From the NCBI GenBank assembly GCA_020854105.1, contig JADZGB010000022.1:133805-197804 (forward strand): a DNA stretch of 64,000 nt. Reading direction: 5' to 3'. Made by a program: the position numbers and the translations under genes. The stretch's first letter is position 1; each line of letters starts with the position of its first letter. The notes under the pieces are model-generated. The model worked only from the letters and a program-made list of their open reading frames with translations. It made no database searches and had not been told where the DNA came from. Positions 10,984 to 21,520 of this stretch are shown one piece after another. The stretch is from Burkholderiales bacterium. GTDB lineage: Bacteria; Pseudomonadota; Gammaproteobacteria; Burkholderiales; SHXO01.

Positions 10984-11281
10984 GAGTTCTTTAAGAAATT
11001 AACATCGTGAAGTTATCGATGCAAGCTCATCCACCGTCTGAGTTCTGCAGCTAACTCAGCAATTTTCCTAGTTGTTTTTCGGCCGGTGCAAAGTAGTCTT
11101 TAATGAACTTTCACCAAGCGTGCACCCGTTTCGCAGTAGTTTGCATGGCTGGTGCGAATGTGAAACGCCCGGGCCCAGAAGCAAGAGCCTCGCCAGCAAG
11201 TCTGTCGATAGGGGAGCGCGCGCCGCAAACCGTCGCGCAGAGGAATCAGGCGCTCTCGCGAGCGCCCGTCCCACGGGGGCT
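10984..11281. other. asd-fimV intergenic region with two hairpins
   Basis: 298 bases with no gene. Next to asd there is a 7-bp GGCGCTC/GAGCGCC stem (11249-11266) that could end asd transcription, though no clear T-tract follows. Positions 10984-11110 are strikingly AT-rich for this genome and hold a 7-bp dyad CTGAGTT/AACTCAG (11038-11059). This stretch probably carries the fimV promoter; no single -35/-10 pair stands out. Confidence 0.55.
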
Positions 11282-12397
11282 CTAGCGGCGCTCGACCAGG
11301 ATGCGCAGCATGCGGCGCAGCGGCTCGGCCGCCCCCCACAGCAACTGGTCGCCGACGGTGAATGCGCTCAGATATTCGCCGCCCATCGGCAGCTTGCGCA
11401 GGCGCCCGATCGGCACCTGGAGAGTGCCTGTGACATTTGCTGGTGTCAGTTCGCGCAGGCTCGTATCGCGTTCGTTCGGCACGACCTTCACCCACTGGTT
11501 TGCCTGCGCCAGCAGGGTCTCGATGTCGGAGAGCGGCACGTCGCGCGTGAGCTTGATGGTCAGCGCCTGACTGTGACAGCGCATGGCACCGACGCGTACG
11601 CAGATGCCGTCGATGGGGATGGGCCGCTCGGCCCGGTCCAGGATCTTGTTGCCCTCGGCCTGCGCCTTCCACTCCTCGCGGCTCTGGCCGTTGCCCAGGT
11701 CCTTGTCGATCCACGGCAGCAGGCTGCCGGCCAGGGCATGGCCGAAATTCTCCTTCGGAAGGTTCTCGGCCCGCAGGGCGGCACTCACCGTCCGGTCGAT
11801 GGCGAGGATGGACGCGGCCGGATCCTCCAGCAGTCCCCGCACCGAGGCGTGCACCGCGCCCATCTGGGTCACCAGTTCGCGCATGTTCTGCGCCCCGGCA
11901 CCGGAGGCGGCCTGATAGGTCATTGCCGTAATCCACTCCACCAGCCCGGCCTTGAACAGCCCGTGCACGCCCATCAGCATCAGGCTGACCGTGCAGTTGC
12001 CGCCGACGTAATCCTTCACTCCCGACTGGACTGCGCGATCGATCACCTCCCGATTGACCGGGTCGAGGATGATGACCGCGTCGTCGCGCATGCGCAGCGC
12101 GGACGCCGCGTCGATCCAGTAGCCCTTCCAGCCCGCGGCACGCAGCTTCGGATGGGTCTCGCTGGTGTAGTCGCCGCCCTGGCAGGACACCAGCACCTCG
12201 TGGCGGGAAAGCGCGGCGATGTCACGTGCGTCCTGGAGCGGCGGCGTGGCGCGCCCGATGTCGGGTCCCTTGCCGCCCGCTTGCGAGGTGGTGAAGAAGC
12301 TCGCCTCCACGTGATCGAAATCACGCTCCTCCAACATGCGCTGCATGAGCACCGAGCCCACCATGCCGCGCCAGCCGATGAATCCTGCCCGCATCAT
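11282..12397 (-). CDS. asd: Aspartate-semialdehyde dehydrogenase
   Basis: NADPH-dependent reduction of aspartyl phosphate, the branch point to lysine/diaminopimelate, threonine and methionine. The nucleotide-binding [14 protein letters not shown] and the active-site Cys in [12 protein letters not shown] mark the E. coli-type enzyme. Of several in-frame starts I choose the ATG at 12395-12397, because GGAGG lies six bases in front; an upstream TTG at 12403 would fall inside that spacer. 371 residues. It is 17 bases downstream of leuB in the same operon. Confidence 0.96.
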   Translation of the reverse strand: MMRAGFIGWRGMVGSVLMQRMLEERDFDHVEASFFTTSQAGGKGPDIGRATPPLQDARDIAALSRHEVLVSCQGGDYTSETHPKLRAAGWKGYWIDAASALRMRDDAVIILDPVNREVIDRAVQSGVKDYVGGNCTVSLMLMGVHGLFKAGLVEWITAMTYQAASGAGAQNMRELVTQMGAVHASVRGLLEDPAASILAIDRTVSAALRAENLPKENFGHALAGSLLPWIDKDLGNGQSREEWKAQAEGNKILDRAERPIPIDGICVRVGAMRCHSQALTIKLTRDVPLSDIETLLAQANQWVKVVPNERDTSLRELTPANVTGTLQVPIGRLRKLPMGGEYLSAFTVGDQLLWGAAEPLRRMLRILVERR

Positions 12398-12414
12398 CGT
12401 CAACCTCCTTATCG

Positions 12415-13485
12415 CTAGCGGTGCGCCAGCGCGCTCACCACGGCGTCACCCATCTCGACCGTGCCGATCCGCCGCATACCGTCCTGCCAGATGTCGCTGG
12501 TGCGCAGCCCCTGGCCCAGCACCTGCCGTACTGCGCCCTCGATGCGGTCGGCCACGTCGGCCCGATCGAAGGTATGACGCATCATCATCGCCGCCGAGAG
12601 GATGGTGGCGAGGGGATTGGCCACACCCTTGCCGGCGATGTCGGGCGCCGAACCGTGGATCGGCTCGTACATGCCCTTGTTCGCGGCATCGAGCGAGGCG
12701 GACGGCAGCATGCCGATCGAGCCGGTCAGCATCGACGCCTCGTCCGACAGGATGTCGCCGAACATGTTGCCGGTGACGATCACGTCGAACTGCCTGGGCG
12801 CGCGCACCAGCTGCATGGCGGCATTGTCCACGTACATGTGGGACAACTCCACCTGCGGGAAGTCGCGCGCCACTTCGTTGACCACTTCGCGCCACAGGAT
12901 GCTGGTATCGAGCACGTTGGCCTTGTCCACGGAGCACAGCCTGCGGCCGCGCTTCATCGCCGTATCGAAACCCACGCGCGCGATGCGGCGGATCTCCGAT
13001 TCGCGATACTTCATCGTGTCGAAGCCCTCACGCTCCCCCTCGGTCTCGCGTCGTCCGCGCGGCTGCCCGAAATAGATGTCGCCGGTCAGTTCGCGCAGGA
13101 TCATGATGTCGAGTCCCGCAACGATCTCCGGCTTCAGGGAGGAGGCCGACGCCAGCTCCGGATACAGCACCGCCGGGCGCAGGTTGGCGAACAGGGACAG
13201 TTCCTTGCGCAGGCGCAGCAGGCCCTGCTCGGGCCGCATGGCGCGAGGCAGCGTGTCGTACTGCGGCCCGCCCACTGCACCGAACAGGATGGCGTCGGCG
13301 GCGCGCGCGATCGACAGCGTGCCCTCGGGCAGCGGGTCCCGGGCCGCGTCGTAACCGGCACCGCCGACGGCCGCTGCCTCGGTCTCGATCCTCAGCCCAT
13401 CGCTGCGCAGCGCCTCCAGGACCTTGATCGCCTGCGCCATGATCTCGGAGCCGATGCCGTCGCCCGCCAGTAGTGCGATCTTCAT
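12415..13485 (-). CDS. leuB: 3-isopropylmalate dehydrogenase
   Basis: NAD-dependent oxidative decarboxylation of 3-isopropylmalate in leucine synthesis. Begins [15 protein letters not shown]; the substrate-binding [15 protein letters not shown] arginines, the catalytic-region TDNAAM equivalent ([10 protein letters not shown]) and the metal-binding [10 protein letters not shown] are present, followed by [11 protein letters not shown]. The ATG at 13483-13485 has an AGGA Shine-Dalgarno; the frame runs 20 codons further but without conservation. 356 residues. Confidence 0.97.
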   Translation of the reverse strand: MKIALLAGDGIGSEIMAQAIKVLEALRSDGLRIETEAAAVGGAGYDAARDPLPEGTLSIARAADAILFGAVGGPQYDTLPRAMRPEQGLLRLRKELSLFANLRPAVLYPELASASSLKPEIVAGLDIMILRELTGDIYFGQPRGRRETEGEREGFDTMKYRESEIRRIARVGFDTAMKRGRRLCSVDKANVLDTSILWREVVNEVARDFPQVELSHMYVDNAAMQLVRAPRQFDVIVTGNMFGDILSDEASMLTGSIGMLPSASLDAANKGMYEPIHGSAPDIAGKGVANPLATILSAAMMMRHTFDRADVADRIEGAVRQVLGQGLRTSDIWQDGMRRIGTVEMGDAVVSALAHR

Positions 13486-13575
13486 GCTGATTCCTGTCAA
13501 TGTCGAAAAAATCAACGCCGCGCGGGCCGGCTTCGCAGCCGGCACGGCACGGCGTGACGGGCTTCCGGCGACGCC

Positions 13576-14214
13576 CTAGCCGAACAGCCAGGGCTGCTCG
13601 GCCCTGCGTTTCGCCTCGAACGCGCGGATCTGGTCGGCGTGCTGCAGCGTCAGTCCGATCTCGTCGAAGCCGTTCAGCAGGCAGTGCTTGCGGAACGCGT
13701 CGATGGAGAAGGCAAAGGCCTGCCCGCGCGGCGAGAGCACCACCTGCTTTTCCAGATCCACCACCAGCCTGTAGCCGGGCGTGGCTTCGACCTCCCTGAA
13801 CAGCTGGTCCACGGCACCGCCCTCGAGAATCACCGGCAGCAGTCCGTTCTTGAAGCAGTTGTTGAAGAAGATGTCGGCGTAGCTGGGCGCGATGATGCAG
13901 CGCAAGCCGAAGTCGAGCAGCGCCCACGGCGCGTGCTCGCGCGAGGAACCGCATCCGAAGTTCTCGCGCGCGAGCAGGATCTGCGCGCCCTTGTAGCGCG
14001 GCTGGTTGAGCACGAAAGCCTGGTTGAGGGGGCGCCGCAGGTTGTCCATGCCCGGCTCGCCCGGGTCCAGGTAGCGCCAGGCATCGAACAGGTTCGGACC
14101 GAAACCGCTGCGCTTGATCGACTTCAGGAACTGCTTCGGGATGATGGCATCGGTGTCCACGTTGGCCCGGTCGAGGGGCGCGACGAGGCCGTCCAGCCGC
14201 ACGAACTTTTCCAT
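13576..14214 (-). CDS. leuD: 3-isopropylmalate dehydratase small subunit
   Basis: Swivel domain that completes the LeuCD isomerase converting 2- to 3-isopropylmalate. The conserved [16 protein letters not shown] and the [13 protein letters not shown] motif are present. 212 residues, starting [15 protein letters not shown] at 14212-14214. Its ATG overlaps the entericidin stop as TGATG, so translation is probably coupled. It is the partner of leuC about 160 bases upstream. Confidence 0.97.
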   Translation of the reverse strand: MEKFVRLDGLVAPLDRANVDTDAIIPKQFLKSIKRSGFGPNLFDAWRYLDPGEPGMDNLRRPLNQAFVLNQPRYKGAQILLARENFGCGSSREHAPWALLDFGLRCIIAPSYADIFFNNCFKNGLLPVILEGGAVDQLFREVEATPGYRLVVDLEKQVVLSPRGQAFAFSIDAFRKHCLLNGFDEIGLTLQHADQIRAFEAKRRAEQPWLFG

Positions 14215-14357
14215 CACTTGCTCTTCTTCGCCGCGTTCTCGAGCTTGTCGCCCGCCGTCTCGATGTCCTTGCCGATGCCTTCCATCGTGTTGCAGCCCTG
14301 CATGAGCAGCACTGCCAGCACGATGCCCAGCAGCGATCGGATCGACCTGTTTCTCAT
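14214..14357 (-). CDS. Entericidin A/B-type small lipoprotein
   Basis: 47 residues, too short for most gene callers. It has a signal peptide ([17 protein letters not shown]) with the lipobox ending at Cys22. The mature peptide [19 protein letters not shown] is the entericidin pattern. Entericidins are tiny lipidated antidote/toxin-like peptides studied in E. coli (ecnA/ecnB). The ATG at 14355-14357 has an AGGAGG Shine-Dalgarno overlapping the leuC stop; the stop overlaps the leuD start. It therefore sits inside the leu operon between leuC and leuD and should be co-transcribed. Confidence 0.9.
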   Translation of the reverse strand: MRNRSIRSLLGIVLAVLLMQGCNTMEGIGKDIETAGDKLENAAKKSK

Positions 14358-14369
14358 TGCGCCTCCTGA

Positions 14370-15782
14370 TCAGAATTGCGAACGCACGTCGACGAAGCGG
14401 CCGGCGATCGCGGCAGCGGCCGCCATGGCGGGACTGACAAGGTGCGTGCGCCCGCCCGCCCCTTGCCGTCCCTCGAAGTTGCGGTTCGAGGTCGCGGCAC
14501 AGCGTTCTCCCGGCTCGAGCCGGTCGTCGTTCATCGCCAGGCACATCGAGCAGCCAGGCTCGCGCCAGTCGAAGCCCGCTTCGCGGAACACGCGGTCCAG
14601 TCCCTCCGCCTCCGCCTGGCGCTTCACCAGGCCGGAACCGGGCACCACCATGGCCAGCTTCACGCTGCCGGCCACGCGCCGGCCCTTCACCACGGAGGCG
14701 GCGGCACGCAGATCCTCGATGCGCGAGTTGGTGCACGAACCGATGAACACCTTGTCGATGCGGATCTCGGTGATCGGTGTGTCGGGCTGGAGGCCCATGT
14801 AGTCGAGCGCCCGCTCGATCGACTTGCGCTTGGTCGGATCGACGATCTGCGCTGGATCCGGCACCCGGCTGTCGATGCTGCCGACCATCTCGGGCGACGT
14901 GCCCCAGGTCACCTGCGGCTCGATGCCGGCACCGTCCAGTCTGATCACCTTGTCGAAGTGCGCACCGGGATCGCTCACCAGGATGCGCCAGTAGGCCGCG
15001 GCACGCTCCCATGCTTCGCCCGTGGGCGAGAAATTGCGCCCGCGCAGATACTCGATAGTGACCTCGTCGGCCGCGACCATGCCCGCGCGCGCGCCGGCTT
15101 CGATCGCCATGTTGCACAGGGTCATGCGGCCTTCCATCGAGAGTGCGCGCACGGCGCTCCCGGCGAACTCGATCGCACAGCCGGTGCCGCCCGCCGTGCC
15201 GATCTCGCCGATGACGGCCAGCACGACGTCCTTGGCGGTGACGCCGCGGCCGAGCCGCCCGCTCACCTCCACCAGCATGTTCCTGGCCTTCTTCATCACG
15301 AGGCACTGCGTCGCGAGCACGTGCTCGACCTCGGAGGTGCCGATACCGAATGCCAGGCAGGCGAAGGCCCCGTGCGTGCTGGTGTGCGAGTCACCGCATA
15401 CCACGGTCATGCCGGGCAGCGTCGCGCCCTGCTCCGGTCCGATCACGTGCACGATGCCCTGGCGTGCGTCGAGAAACGGAAAGTAGGCCTTCGCGCCGAA
15501 GGCCTTGATGTTCGCATCCAGCGTCTCGACCTGGATGCGCGAGATCGGATCGCGGATGCCATGGTCCCAGTCGCGCGTGGGGGTATTGTGGTCGGCGGTA
15601 GCCACGATCGAGTCGACGCGCCATGGCTGGCGGCCAGCCAGGCGCAAGCCCTCGAAGGCCTGCGGGCTGGTCACTTCGTGCACCAGGTGGCGATCGATGT
15701 AGATCAGCGCAGTGCCGTCACTCTCCTCGCGCACCACGTGGCTGGTCCACAGCTTGTCGTACAGGGTCTGCGCTTGCTTCAT
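14370..15782 (-). CDS. leuC: 3-isopropylmalate dehydratase large subunit
   Basis: Aconitase-family subunit carrying the [4Fe-4S] cluster. Cluster cysteines are in [13 protein letters not shown] and [19 protein letters not shown] and the [18 protein letters not shown] tail are diagnostic. The start is the ATG at 15780-15782 ([12 protein letters not shown]), 470 residues. A much longer open frame runs upstream to 16601, but that part is the antisense of the neighbouring MFS gene frame and is not conserved protein. Confidence 0.97.
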   Translation of the reverse strand: MKQAQTLYDKLWTSHVVREESDGTALIYIDRHLVHEVTSPQAFEGLRLAGRQPWRVDSIVATADHNTPTRDWDHGIRDPISRIQVETLDANIKAFGAKAYFPFLDARQGIVHVIGPEQGATLPGMTVVCGDSHTSTHGAFACLAFGIGTSEVEHVLATQCLVMKKARNMLVEVSGRLGRGVTAKDVVLAVIGEIGTAGGTGCAIEFAGSAVRALSMEGRMTLCNMAIEAGARAGMVAADEVTIEYLRGRNFSPTGEAWERAAAYWRILVSDPGAHFDKVIRLDGAGIEPQVTWGTSPEMVGSIDSRVPDPAQIVDPTKRKSIERALDYMGLQPDTPITEIRIDKVFIGSCTNSRIEDLRAAASVVKGRRVAGSVKLAMVVPGSGLVKRQAEAEGLDRVFREAGFDWREPGCSMCLAMNDDRLEPGERCAATSNRNFEGRQGAGGRTHLVSPAMAAAAAIAGRFVDVRSQF

Positions 15783-15835
15783 GAGAGTCTGCCGAAAGCC
15801 TTTGATTATGGCACAGCGCCGGACAGCACCGGTCC

Positions 15836-17026
15836 TCAGGCGCCGCTCGCCGCGGCGGTGGCGATGCGCGGCAGGCGCAGACGCGCAGCGACCAGGACGA
15901 ACGCGAGCAGTGCCGCGGCCGAACCGCACGCGAAGGTCAGCGCCGGTCCGAGATGGGTCCACAGCCAGCCGCTGGCGAACATGCCCACCGCGCCGCCCGC
16001 GCCGAAGCCCAGCGCGGAGTACAGGGCCTGGCCCCGGGCCTGGTAGCGGCCCTTGAAGAAGTGGTGGATAGCGGCCAGTGCCGCGGCGTGGTGCGCACCG
16101 AAGGTCGCGGCGTGCAGCAGCTGCGCCAGCGCGATCACTGCCGCGCTGTCCACCGCCCAGCCGATGGCCGCGAAGCGCACCACCGCGCACAGCAGGCTGA
16201 TGGCGATCACCGCCGCGATGCTGAAGCGCCCCAGGATCCGTGGCATCCACAGGAACACCAGGATTTCGGCGATGACCGAGACTGCCCACAGCATCCCGAC
16301 CGCGCTCTTGGAATAGCCGTTCTCCACCAGGTGGATCGAGTAGAACGCGTGATAGGGTCCGTGGGCGACCGCCATCAGGAAGCAGGCCGCGAACAGCACG
16401 ATCACCTCCGGCCGCAACATGATCCGGCCGAGCGGCTCGTGCGCGTGGCTGGCGGAGGCGGGGTCGGGCGGCAGCGCCCACGCCGCGGCAGACAGCAGCG
16501 CGAACAGCGCCAGGATCAGGATCGGCAGCAGGGCGATTCCACTGCGATCGAACAGCGGGCCGAGCAACGCGACAGCGAGGATGAAGCTGATCGAGCCCCA
16601 CACCCGGATGCGTCCGTAGTCACCCAGGTGACCCCGCAGGTGTCCGAACGTGGATGCCTCCACCAGCGGCAGCGAGGCACTCCAGAACACGTTCAGCAAC
16701 AGCAGCACGACGAACAGCCAGGCGAAGCTCGTCCCGAGCAGGAAGCCGGCGCTCACCACGGTCGCGGCAAGCGTGGTGGCGAGCACGAGCTGACGATGCG
16801 CACCCCGATGATCGGCAACCCAGGCCCACAGCGCCGGCGCGACGATTCGCACCACCGGCACCAGTGCGAGCAGCATGCCGATCTGCTCGGGCGTGAAGCG
16901 CAGCGACTGCAGATACAGGCCGAAGTACGGCGCGTAGGCGCCGAGCATTGCAAAGTAGGCGAAGTAGAACAGCGAGAGACGGGCATGGAGCGCGTGGCCG
17001 TGCCCGGAACTGCCGGCCGGGTGCAT
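15836..17026 (-). CDS. MFS transporter, HcaT/nucleoside-symporter-like
   Basis: 396 residues with about 12 hydrophobic segments, starting [26 protein letters not shown]. That opening, the [12 protein letters not shown] stretch after helix 4 and the charged loop after helix 6 fit the MFS_1-like family that includes the 3-phenylpropionate permease HcaT. The substrate cannot be read from the sequence. It lies 8 bases after aroC and 53 before leuC on the same strand, so it may be expressed with aroC. Confidence 0.85.
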   Translation of the reverse strand: MHPAGSSGHGHALHARLSLFYFAYFAMLGAYAPYFGLYLQSLRFTPEQIGMLLALVPVVRIVAPALWAWVADHRGAHRQLVLATTLAATVVSAGFLLGTSFAWLFVVLLLLNVFWSASLPLVEASTFGHLRGHLGDYGRIRVWGSISFILAVALLGPLFDRSGIALLPILILALFALLSAAAWALPPDPASASHAHEPLGRIMLRPEVIVLFAACFLMAVAHGPYHAFYSIHLVENGYSKSAVGMLWAVSVIAEILVFLWMPRILGRFSIAAVIAISLLCAVVRFAAIGWAVDSAAVIALAQLLHAATFGAHHAAALAAIHHFFKGRYQARGQALYSALGFGAGGAVGMFASGWLWTHLGPALTFACGSAAALLAFVLVAARLRLPRIATAAASGA

Positions 17027-17034
17027 TGCCCGGC

Positions 17035-18171
17035 TCAGCGGCCGTCAGGAGGGGTGCCGGAATCCCGCCTGCCGCCAACTGCCCCCGGGATGCGCGGGGT
17101 GCCGCTGTCCACGTCGGCATTCTGCGCACGGTGGCGCAGTGCATGATCCATGAGCACGATGGCCAGCATCGCCTCCACGATGGGCGTGGCGCGGATGCCC
17201 ACGCACGGATCGTGTCGCCCGTGCGTCTCGACGGTGACCGGCTCGCCCGCCCTGTTCACCGAGCGCCGCGGAATGCGGATGCTGGAGGTGGGTTTCACCG
17301 CGACATTGACCAGGATGTCCTGGCCGGTGGAGATGCCGCCCAGGATGCCGCCGGCGTGGTTGCCGAGGAACCCGCCCGGCGTCATCTCGTCGCCGTGCTC
17401 GCTGCCGCGCTGGGCGATGCTGGCAAAGCCGGCGCCGATCTCCACGCCCTTGACTGCATTGATATTCATCATCGCGTAGGCGATGTCGGCATCGAGCTTG
17501 TCGTATACCGGCTCGCCCCATCCGGGCGGCACGTTGCTCGCCACCGCGCTGATGCGCGCACCGACCGAATCACCGGCCTTGCGCAGTTCGTCCATGAACG
17601 CTTCCAGGCGCGGTACGGCGCTGCCGTCGGCCACGAAGAAGGGATTGTCCGGCACCGCGTCCCAGCTCACGAACGGCACCTCGATCGGCCCGAGCTGCGA
17701 CAGGTAGCCGCGGATCTCCACGCCGTGACGCAGGCGCAACCACTTCTTCGCGATCGCGCCCGCCGCCACGCGCACCGCGGTCTCGCGCGCCGACTGGCGG
17801 CCGCCGCCGCGGAAATCACGCACGCCGTACTTCTGCCAGTAGGTGTAGTCGGCATGACCTGGACGGAACGCGTCCTGGATGCTCGAGTAGTCCTTGCTGC
17901 GCGCATCGACGTTGCGGATGAGCAGGCCGATGGGCGTGCCGGTGCTGACGCCCTCGAACACCCCGGAGAGGATTTCCACCGTGTCGGGCTCCCGACGCTG
18001 CGTGACGTGGCGCGAGGTCCCGGGCCGGCGGCGATCGAGTTCGCCCTGGATGTCGGCTTCGGTGAGCGGCAGTCCCGGCGGACAGCCGTCCACGACGCAG
18101 CCGATGGCCGGTCCATGGCTCTCGCCGAAGGAGGTCACGCAATACAACTTGCCGAGGGTGTTGCCGGACAT
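17035..18171 (-). CDS. aroC: Chorismate synthase
   Basis: Last shikimate-pathway step, EPSP to chorismate, requiring reduced FMN. Signature segments: [63 protein letters not shown] and the C-terminal [14 protein letters not shown]. The ATG at 18169-18171 ([16 protein letters not shown]) gives 378 residues; the 33-codon upstream extension is not conserved. Confidence 0.97.
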   Translation of the reverse strand: MSGNTLGKLYCVTSFGESHGPAIGCVVDGCPPGLPLTEADIQGELDRRRPGTSRHVTQRREPDTVEILSGVFEGVSTGTPIGLLIRNVDARSKDYSSIQDAFRPGHADYTYWQKYGVRDFRGGGRQSARETAVRVAAGAIAKKWLRLRHGVEIRGYLSQLGPIEVPFVSWDAVPDNPFFVADGSAVPRLEAFMDELRKAGDSVGARISAVASNVPPGWGEPVYDKLDADIAYAMMNINAVKGVEIGAGFASIAQRGSEHGDEMTPGGFLGNHAGGILGGISTGQDILVNVAVKPTSSIRIPRRSVNRAGEPVTVETHGRHDPCVGIRATPIVEAMLAIVLMDHALRHRAQNADVDSGTPRIPGAVGGRRDSGTPPDGR

Positions 18172-18294
18172 GGAGGGACCGCGGGCAGGCGATTCGGGCC
18201 CGCCGGGAAAGGAAGAAAGGATAGCACAGGGGCGCAGCGGGTCCGCCCGTGGCGGGCGTACGCCGGCCATCGGCCGGATTCCCTCGGCTGCGGC

Positions 18295-19287
18295 TCAGAC
18301 GGCCATGCTGGCGGTCAGCGGCGCGTGATGCCGGTAGTCCTCGAGCACGAAGTCGGACGGCTCCACCTGCTCGAGCCAATGCGGCTCGTACCTGCCCGTG
18401 ACGGCGAAGTCGGGGATGCGTGCACTGAGCACCAGCCGCGGCAGCGGCAGCGGTTCGCGCCGCAGCTGTTCCTCCAGCATCGGCAGGTGATTCTCGTAGA
18501 TGTGGGCATCGCCGATGAAGTAGCTGAACCAGCGCGGTGCGTAACCCGTCAGGCGGCCCACCAGGTGCAGTAGGGCGGCACCCTCGGCGAGATTGAACGG
18601 CGTGCCGAGCCCGACGTCGTTGCTGCGCACGTACAGGCACAGCGATATCTCGCGTTTCGACGCATTGGGCAGGAACTGGTACAGGAGGTGACAGGGCGGC
18701 AAGGCCATCTCCTCGAGCTGCGCGCAGTTCCATCCGTGGAACAGGATGCGCCGGTCGCCCGGATTGCGCACGATGGTATCCAGGCACTGGCGCAACTGGT
18801 CGATCGCCTTGTACATCACCATCCGCGCACCGCCCTGCCCGTCCGCGTCCTGCTGCAGCGTGCCCAGTTCACGGTAGCCGCGGGCGCGCGCATCGGCGAT
18901 CCGTTCCGCGTGGCGCGGAGCATCGAGCTCGATCACCTTGTACGCCGGCCAGGCGCGCCACTGCACCCCGTACGCCGGCCCGATGTCGTCGGTATCCAGC
19001 CGATGGGGACTGGCGAGCCATTGCGCATTCTCGTTGGCGTTCTGGTCCCATACCTTGCACCCGAGGCCGCGGAATTGCGCGGCACTGCGATAGGCGCGCA
19101 GAAAGCCGATCATCTCGCCGATCGCGGACTTGAAGGCAAGCTTCTTCGTCGTGACCGCGGGAAAGCCCTCGCTCAGATCGAAGCGCAGCATGGCGCCGGG
19201 AATGCTCAGCGTGCGGATCCCCGTACGGTTCTCCTGCCAGGAGCCGTTGTCGAAGATGCTGCGGACCAGATCGAGGTATTGACGCAT
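18295..19287 (-). CDS. thyA: Thymidylate synthase
   Basis: Makes dTMP from dUMP using methylene-tetrahydrofolate. The nucleophile is the Cys in [12 protein letters not shown], preceded by RRILFHGWN; the folate/dUMP pocket [15 protein letters not shown] follows. 330 residues is longer than the E. coli enzyme (264). The extra length includes the segment around [17 protein letters not shown] and the [18 protein letters not shown] region, a form I associate with several proteobacteria. Start ATG at 19285-19287 ([15 protein letters not shown]). folA lies 1.7 kb away, separated by two unrelated genes. Confidence 0.96.
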   Translation of the reverse strand: MRQYLDLVRSIFDNGSWQENRTGIRTLSIPGAMLRFDLSEGFPAVTTKKLAFKSAIGEMIGFLRAYRSAAQFRGLGCKVWDQNANENAQWLASPHRLDTDDIGPAYGVQWRAWPAYKVIELDAPRHAERIADARARGYRELGTLQQDADGQGGARMVMYKAIDQLRQCLDTIVRNPGDRRILFHGWNCAQLEEMALPPCHLLYQFLPNASKREISLCLYVRSNDVGLGTPFNLAEGAALLHLVGRLTGYAPRWFSYFIGDAHIYENHLPMLEEQLRREPLPLPRLVLSARIPDFAVTGRYEPHWLEQVEPSDFVLEDYRHHAPLTASMAV

Positions 19288-19375
19288 GCGGGGACGACAG
19301 GGGCGAGACGCCGGGTAGTGTAGCGCCGGATGGCCTGCCCCGCCGCGCCCCCGGCACTGCGCTGGCCCGCGGATG

Positions 19376-20317
19376 CTAGCGGCGCGCCTGCTTCGGCGTG
19401 ATGCCCAGGACGCGCTTGAACTGGCGCGTGAGGTGGCTCTGGTCCGAGAAGCCGACCGCCGTGGCGACCTCTGCGAGCGTGGGAGCGTCGGCGCCGATCG
19501 ACAGCAACGCGTTGGCGCCGTGCACGCGCACTTCGAGCAGGTACTGGTAGGGGGACATTCCCAGCGTCTTCTTGAACAGGCGCGTGAGATGGAACGGGCT
19601 GATGCTCGCCGCGGCGGCGATGTCGGCAAGCGTGATCGGCTGCGCGAAGTTCTGACGGATGAAGCGCACGGCGGCGGTCACGCCGCGATGCGCGTGTACC
19701 GCTTCGTGCGCCTCCGGTGCGCCGCGGTTGTAGTGGCGGATCAGGTGCACGCACAGCACGTTGGCGAGACCCTCGACGAAGGTCGGTGTGCCGGCATCCA
19801 CGGCGAGGCATTCGCGCAACAGTGCCGAGGCGACGTTGTTGACGAGCGGATCGTGGCGTCCATCGTCGTGCCACAGTTCCACTGGTGCCGCGTCCGGTCC
19901 GAACGTGCGGCGGGCCACCGCATCGAGGTAGGACGGGGATAGGGTGAGCATCAGGAATTCGAGCCTCGATCTCCATTCCCAGCGAATGGGAATGCCCGCC
20001 GGGTAAATCGAGATCTGGCCGGCCACGTACTCGCCCTCGGTTGTCTCGCCGTGCGATTCACGCAGCACGTACTGATCGTTGAGGCGGATGAAGATCAGGT
20101 GCTCGATGGTGCCGGCGGGGAGGAATTCCCGTCCCGCATGCGACTCTTCGCGGCGCTCGATGTTGAGCGCACCCCAGCCGAGCGGATGGCTGGAGAGCCT
20201 GACCGCATGCGGGCGGTTCAGATGCGCGGGGATCGGCGACAAGGCCGAGGCGAGTCGTGGGGCAGCCGTGGCGACCCCCGGGGATTGCGTCTGGTACGTT
20301 GTGGATGCCTGATTCAT
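19376..20317 (-). CDS. AraC-family transcriptional regulator
   Basis: 313 residues. The N-terminal half (about 40-190) looks like a ligand-sensing beta domain. The C-terminal about 100 residues carry the two AraC helix-turn-helix motifs: [32 protein letters not shown] is the first, and [27 protein letters not shown] the second (each quoted here by its ends only in function). ATG at 20315-20317 is used; a GTG at 20341 would add eight residues. It is divergent from a small exported protein across a 213-bp gap and may control it; no effector can be inferred. Confidence 0.88.
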   Translation of the reverse strand: MNQASTTYQTQSPGVATAAPRLASALSPIPAHLNRPHAVRLSSHPLGWGALNIERREESHAGREFLPAGTIEHLIFIRLNDQYVLRESHGETTEGEYVAGQISIYPAGIPIRWEWRSRLEFLMLTLSPSYLDAVARRTFGPDAAPVELWHDDGRHDPLVNNVASALLRECLAVDAGTPTFVEGLANVLCVHLIRHYNRGAPEAHEAVHAHRGVTAAVRFIRQNFAQPITLADIAAAASISPFHLTRLFKKTLGMSPYQYLLEVRVHGANALLSIGADAPTLAEVATAVGFSDQSHLTRQFKRVLGITPKQARR

Positions 20318-20554
20318 GACATGGTGCACGATCTGTCGCACTCACCGGGCATGCGCCGTCGGTGAACTGCGAACTGCTGTGTCACGATACAGTGTACGCA
20401 CGCCCACCTCGCCTCGGCAAGATTCTCCAAAAACTGCGCAAGAGCATTCAAGATCCACGCCATCCCGACGGCTACATTGTGCACATGGCCGGCGCGACAG
20501 CATCTTAAGCGCACCAGCCAGAAGAGTATCCATTCACTCGTAAGGAGTATTCTC

Positions 20555-20884
20555 ATGGCACTGCGCAAACACGTCGTCGCAACCTTGGTTGCAGCAACCT
20601 CCGCCCTTTCCTTCGGCCTCGTGCAGGCAGCGGAAGTGGGCGCCGCCGGCGCCCACGTCGAGCGCGTATATGGCCGCGCCGGCGTCGCCGCTCTGGGCGC
20701 GCACGCCGGTTCCGTCACCGTGACGTACAGCGACGAAGTCGCCGCTCGCACGAACATGGCCACCGATCGTGCCCGCAACGCTCGCATCGGCGTCACCCAG
20801 AATGCCGAAGTCGCGGCCCGTACCAACATGCCGCTCGACACGAAGGGTGAGGTGTTTGCCGAAACGCGCCCCGGCCGCAGCTGA
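20555..20884 (+). CDS. Small exported protein of unknown family
   Basis: 109 residues with a clear signal peptide (about 1-25, cleavage after LVQA/A). The mature part is small, Ala-rich and lacks cysteine. It contains a direct repeat: EVAARTNM occurs at about residues 61-68 and again at 86-93, each after a variable stretch. The ATG at 20555-20557 follows a TAAGGAG Shine-Dalgarno, so the start is good. I recognise no family. It is divergent from the AraC regulator and followed by a strong hairpin at 20912, so it probably forms its own transcript. Confidence 0.75.
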   Translation: MALRKHVVATLVAATSALSFGLVQAAEVGAAGAHVERVYGRAGVAALGAHAGSVTVTYSDEVAARTNMATDRARNARIGVTQNAEVAARTNMPLDTKGEVFAETRPGRS

Positions 20885-20911
20885 TCGCCAGTCAGGCAAT
20901 TGCAGGCAGAA

Positions 20912-20934
20912 CGACGGCCGCAGGGCGGCCGTCG
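20912..20934 (+). terminator. Hairpin after the small exported protein gene
   Basis: A 10-bp perfect stem CGACGGCCGC/GCGGCCGTCG with an AGG loop, 28 bases after the stop. There is no T-tract, so it may stop transcription weakly or protect the 3' end. Confidence 0.5.
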
Positions 20935-21007
20935 GATCGTGCCCCGCGGCTGATGTATGCTGCCGGGGCATGATCATCGCACTTCCCAGACTCGCGATGG
21001 TGGCGGA

Positions 21008-21520
21008 TTGAACGCCACATCCATTCCACGCCTGTCGCTGGTCGTGGCCATGGGCCGCAACCGCGCCATCGGCGCGCAGGGCAGCCTGCCCTGGCACATC
21101 CCCGAGGACCTCGGACGCTTCAAGGCGCTCACGCTCGGCCACCCGATCGTGATGGGACGCAAGACCTACGAATCCATCGGGCGCCTGCTGCCCGGCCGCA
21201 CCTCCTTGATCGTGACACGCCAGCACGGGTATCAGGTCCCGGGGGCGCTGGTGGTGAACTCGCTGGACGAGGCGCTCGCGCGCTGCCCCGGCAACGGGGA
21301 GGTGTTCGTCATCGGCGGCGGCGAGCTGTACCGCGAGGCGCTTCCCCGCGCACAACGCATCTATCTGACACACGTGGATGCCGCACCCGAGGCCGACACC
21401 TTCTTTCCGGAGCTGGCCCCGGGTCACTGGCACGAGGTGCAGCGCGAGACGCTGGCCCGGCGCGACGACGGCAGCGTGCTGGCGGAACTGGCGCTGCTCG
21501 AACGCGCCTACCAGTCGTAA
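21008..21520 (+). CDS. folA: Dihydrofolate reductase
   Basis: NADPH-dependent reduction of dihydrofolate. Core motifs: LSLVVAMGRNRAIG, LPWHIPEDLGRFKALT (the catalytic acid is the Glu/Asp of PED), IVMGRKTYESIG, SLIVTRQ and VFVIGGGELYREAL. A TTG at 21008-21010 gives 170 residues, close to the family norm; the frame is also open to an ATG at 20957 (187 residues), which lacks a Shine-Dalgarno. Its last 13 bases overlap the convergent beta-barrel gene. Confidence 0.94.
   Translation: MNATSIPRLSLVVAMGRNRAIGAQGSLPWHIPEDLGRFKALTLGHPIVMGRKTYESIGRLLPGRTSLIVTRQHGYQVPGALVVNSLDEALARCPGNGEVFVIGGGELYREALPRAQRIYLTHVDAAPEADTFFPELAPGHWHEVQRETLARRDDGSVLAELALLERAYQS

Noticed and set aside
13576..15306. leuD read as a 576-residue fusion
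   Set aside because: The upstream part is the wrong frame of leuC and of the entericidin gene; LeuD starts at 14214.
14370..16601. leuC read as a 743-residue protein
   Set aside because: The first 272 codons lie in a wrong frame of the MFS gene; LeuC starts at 15782 with its normal N-terminus.
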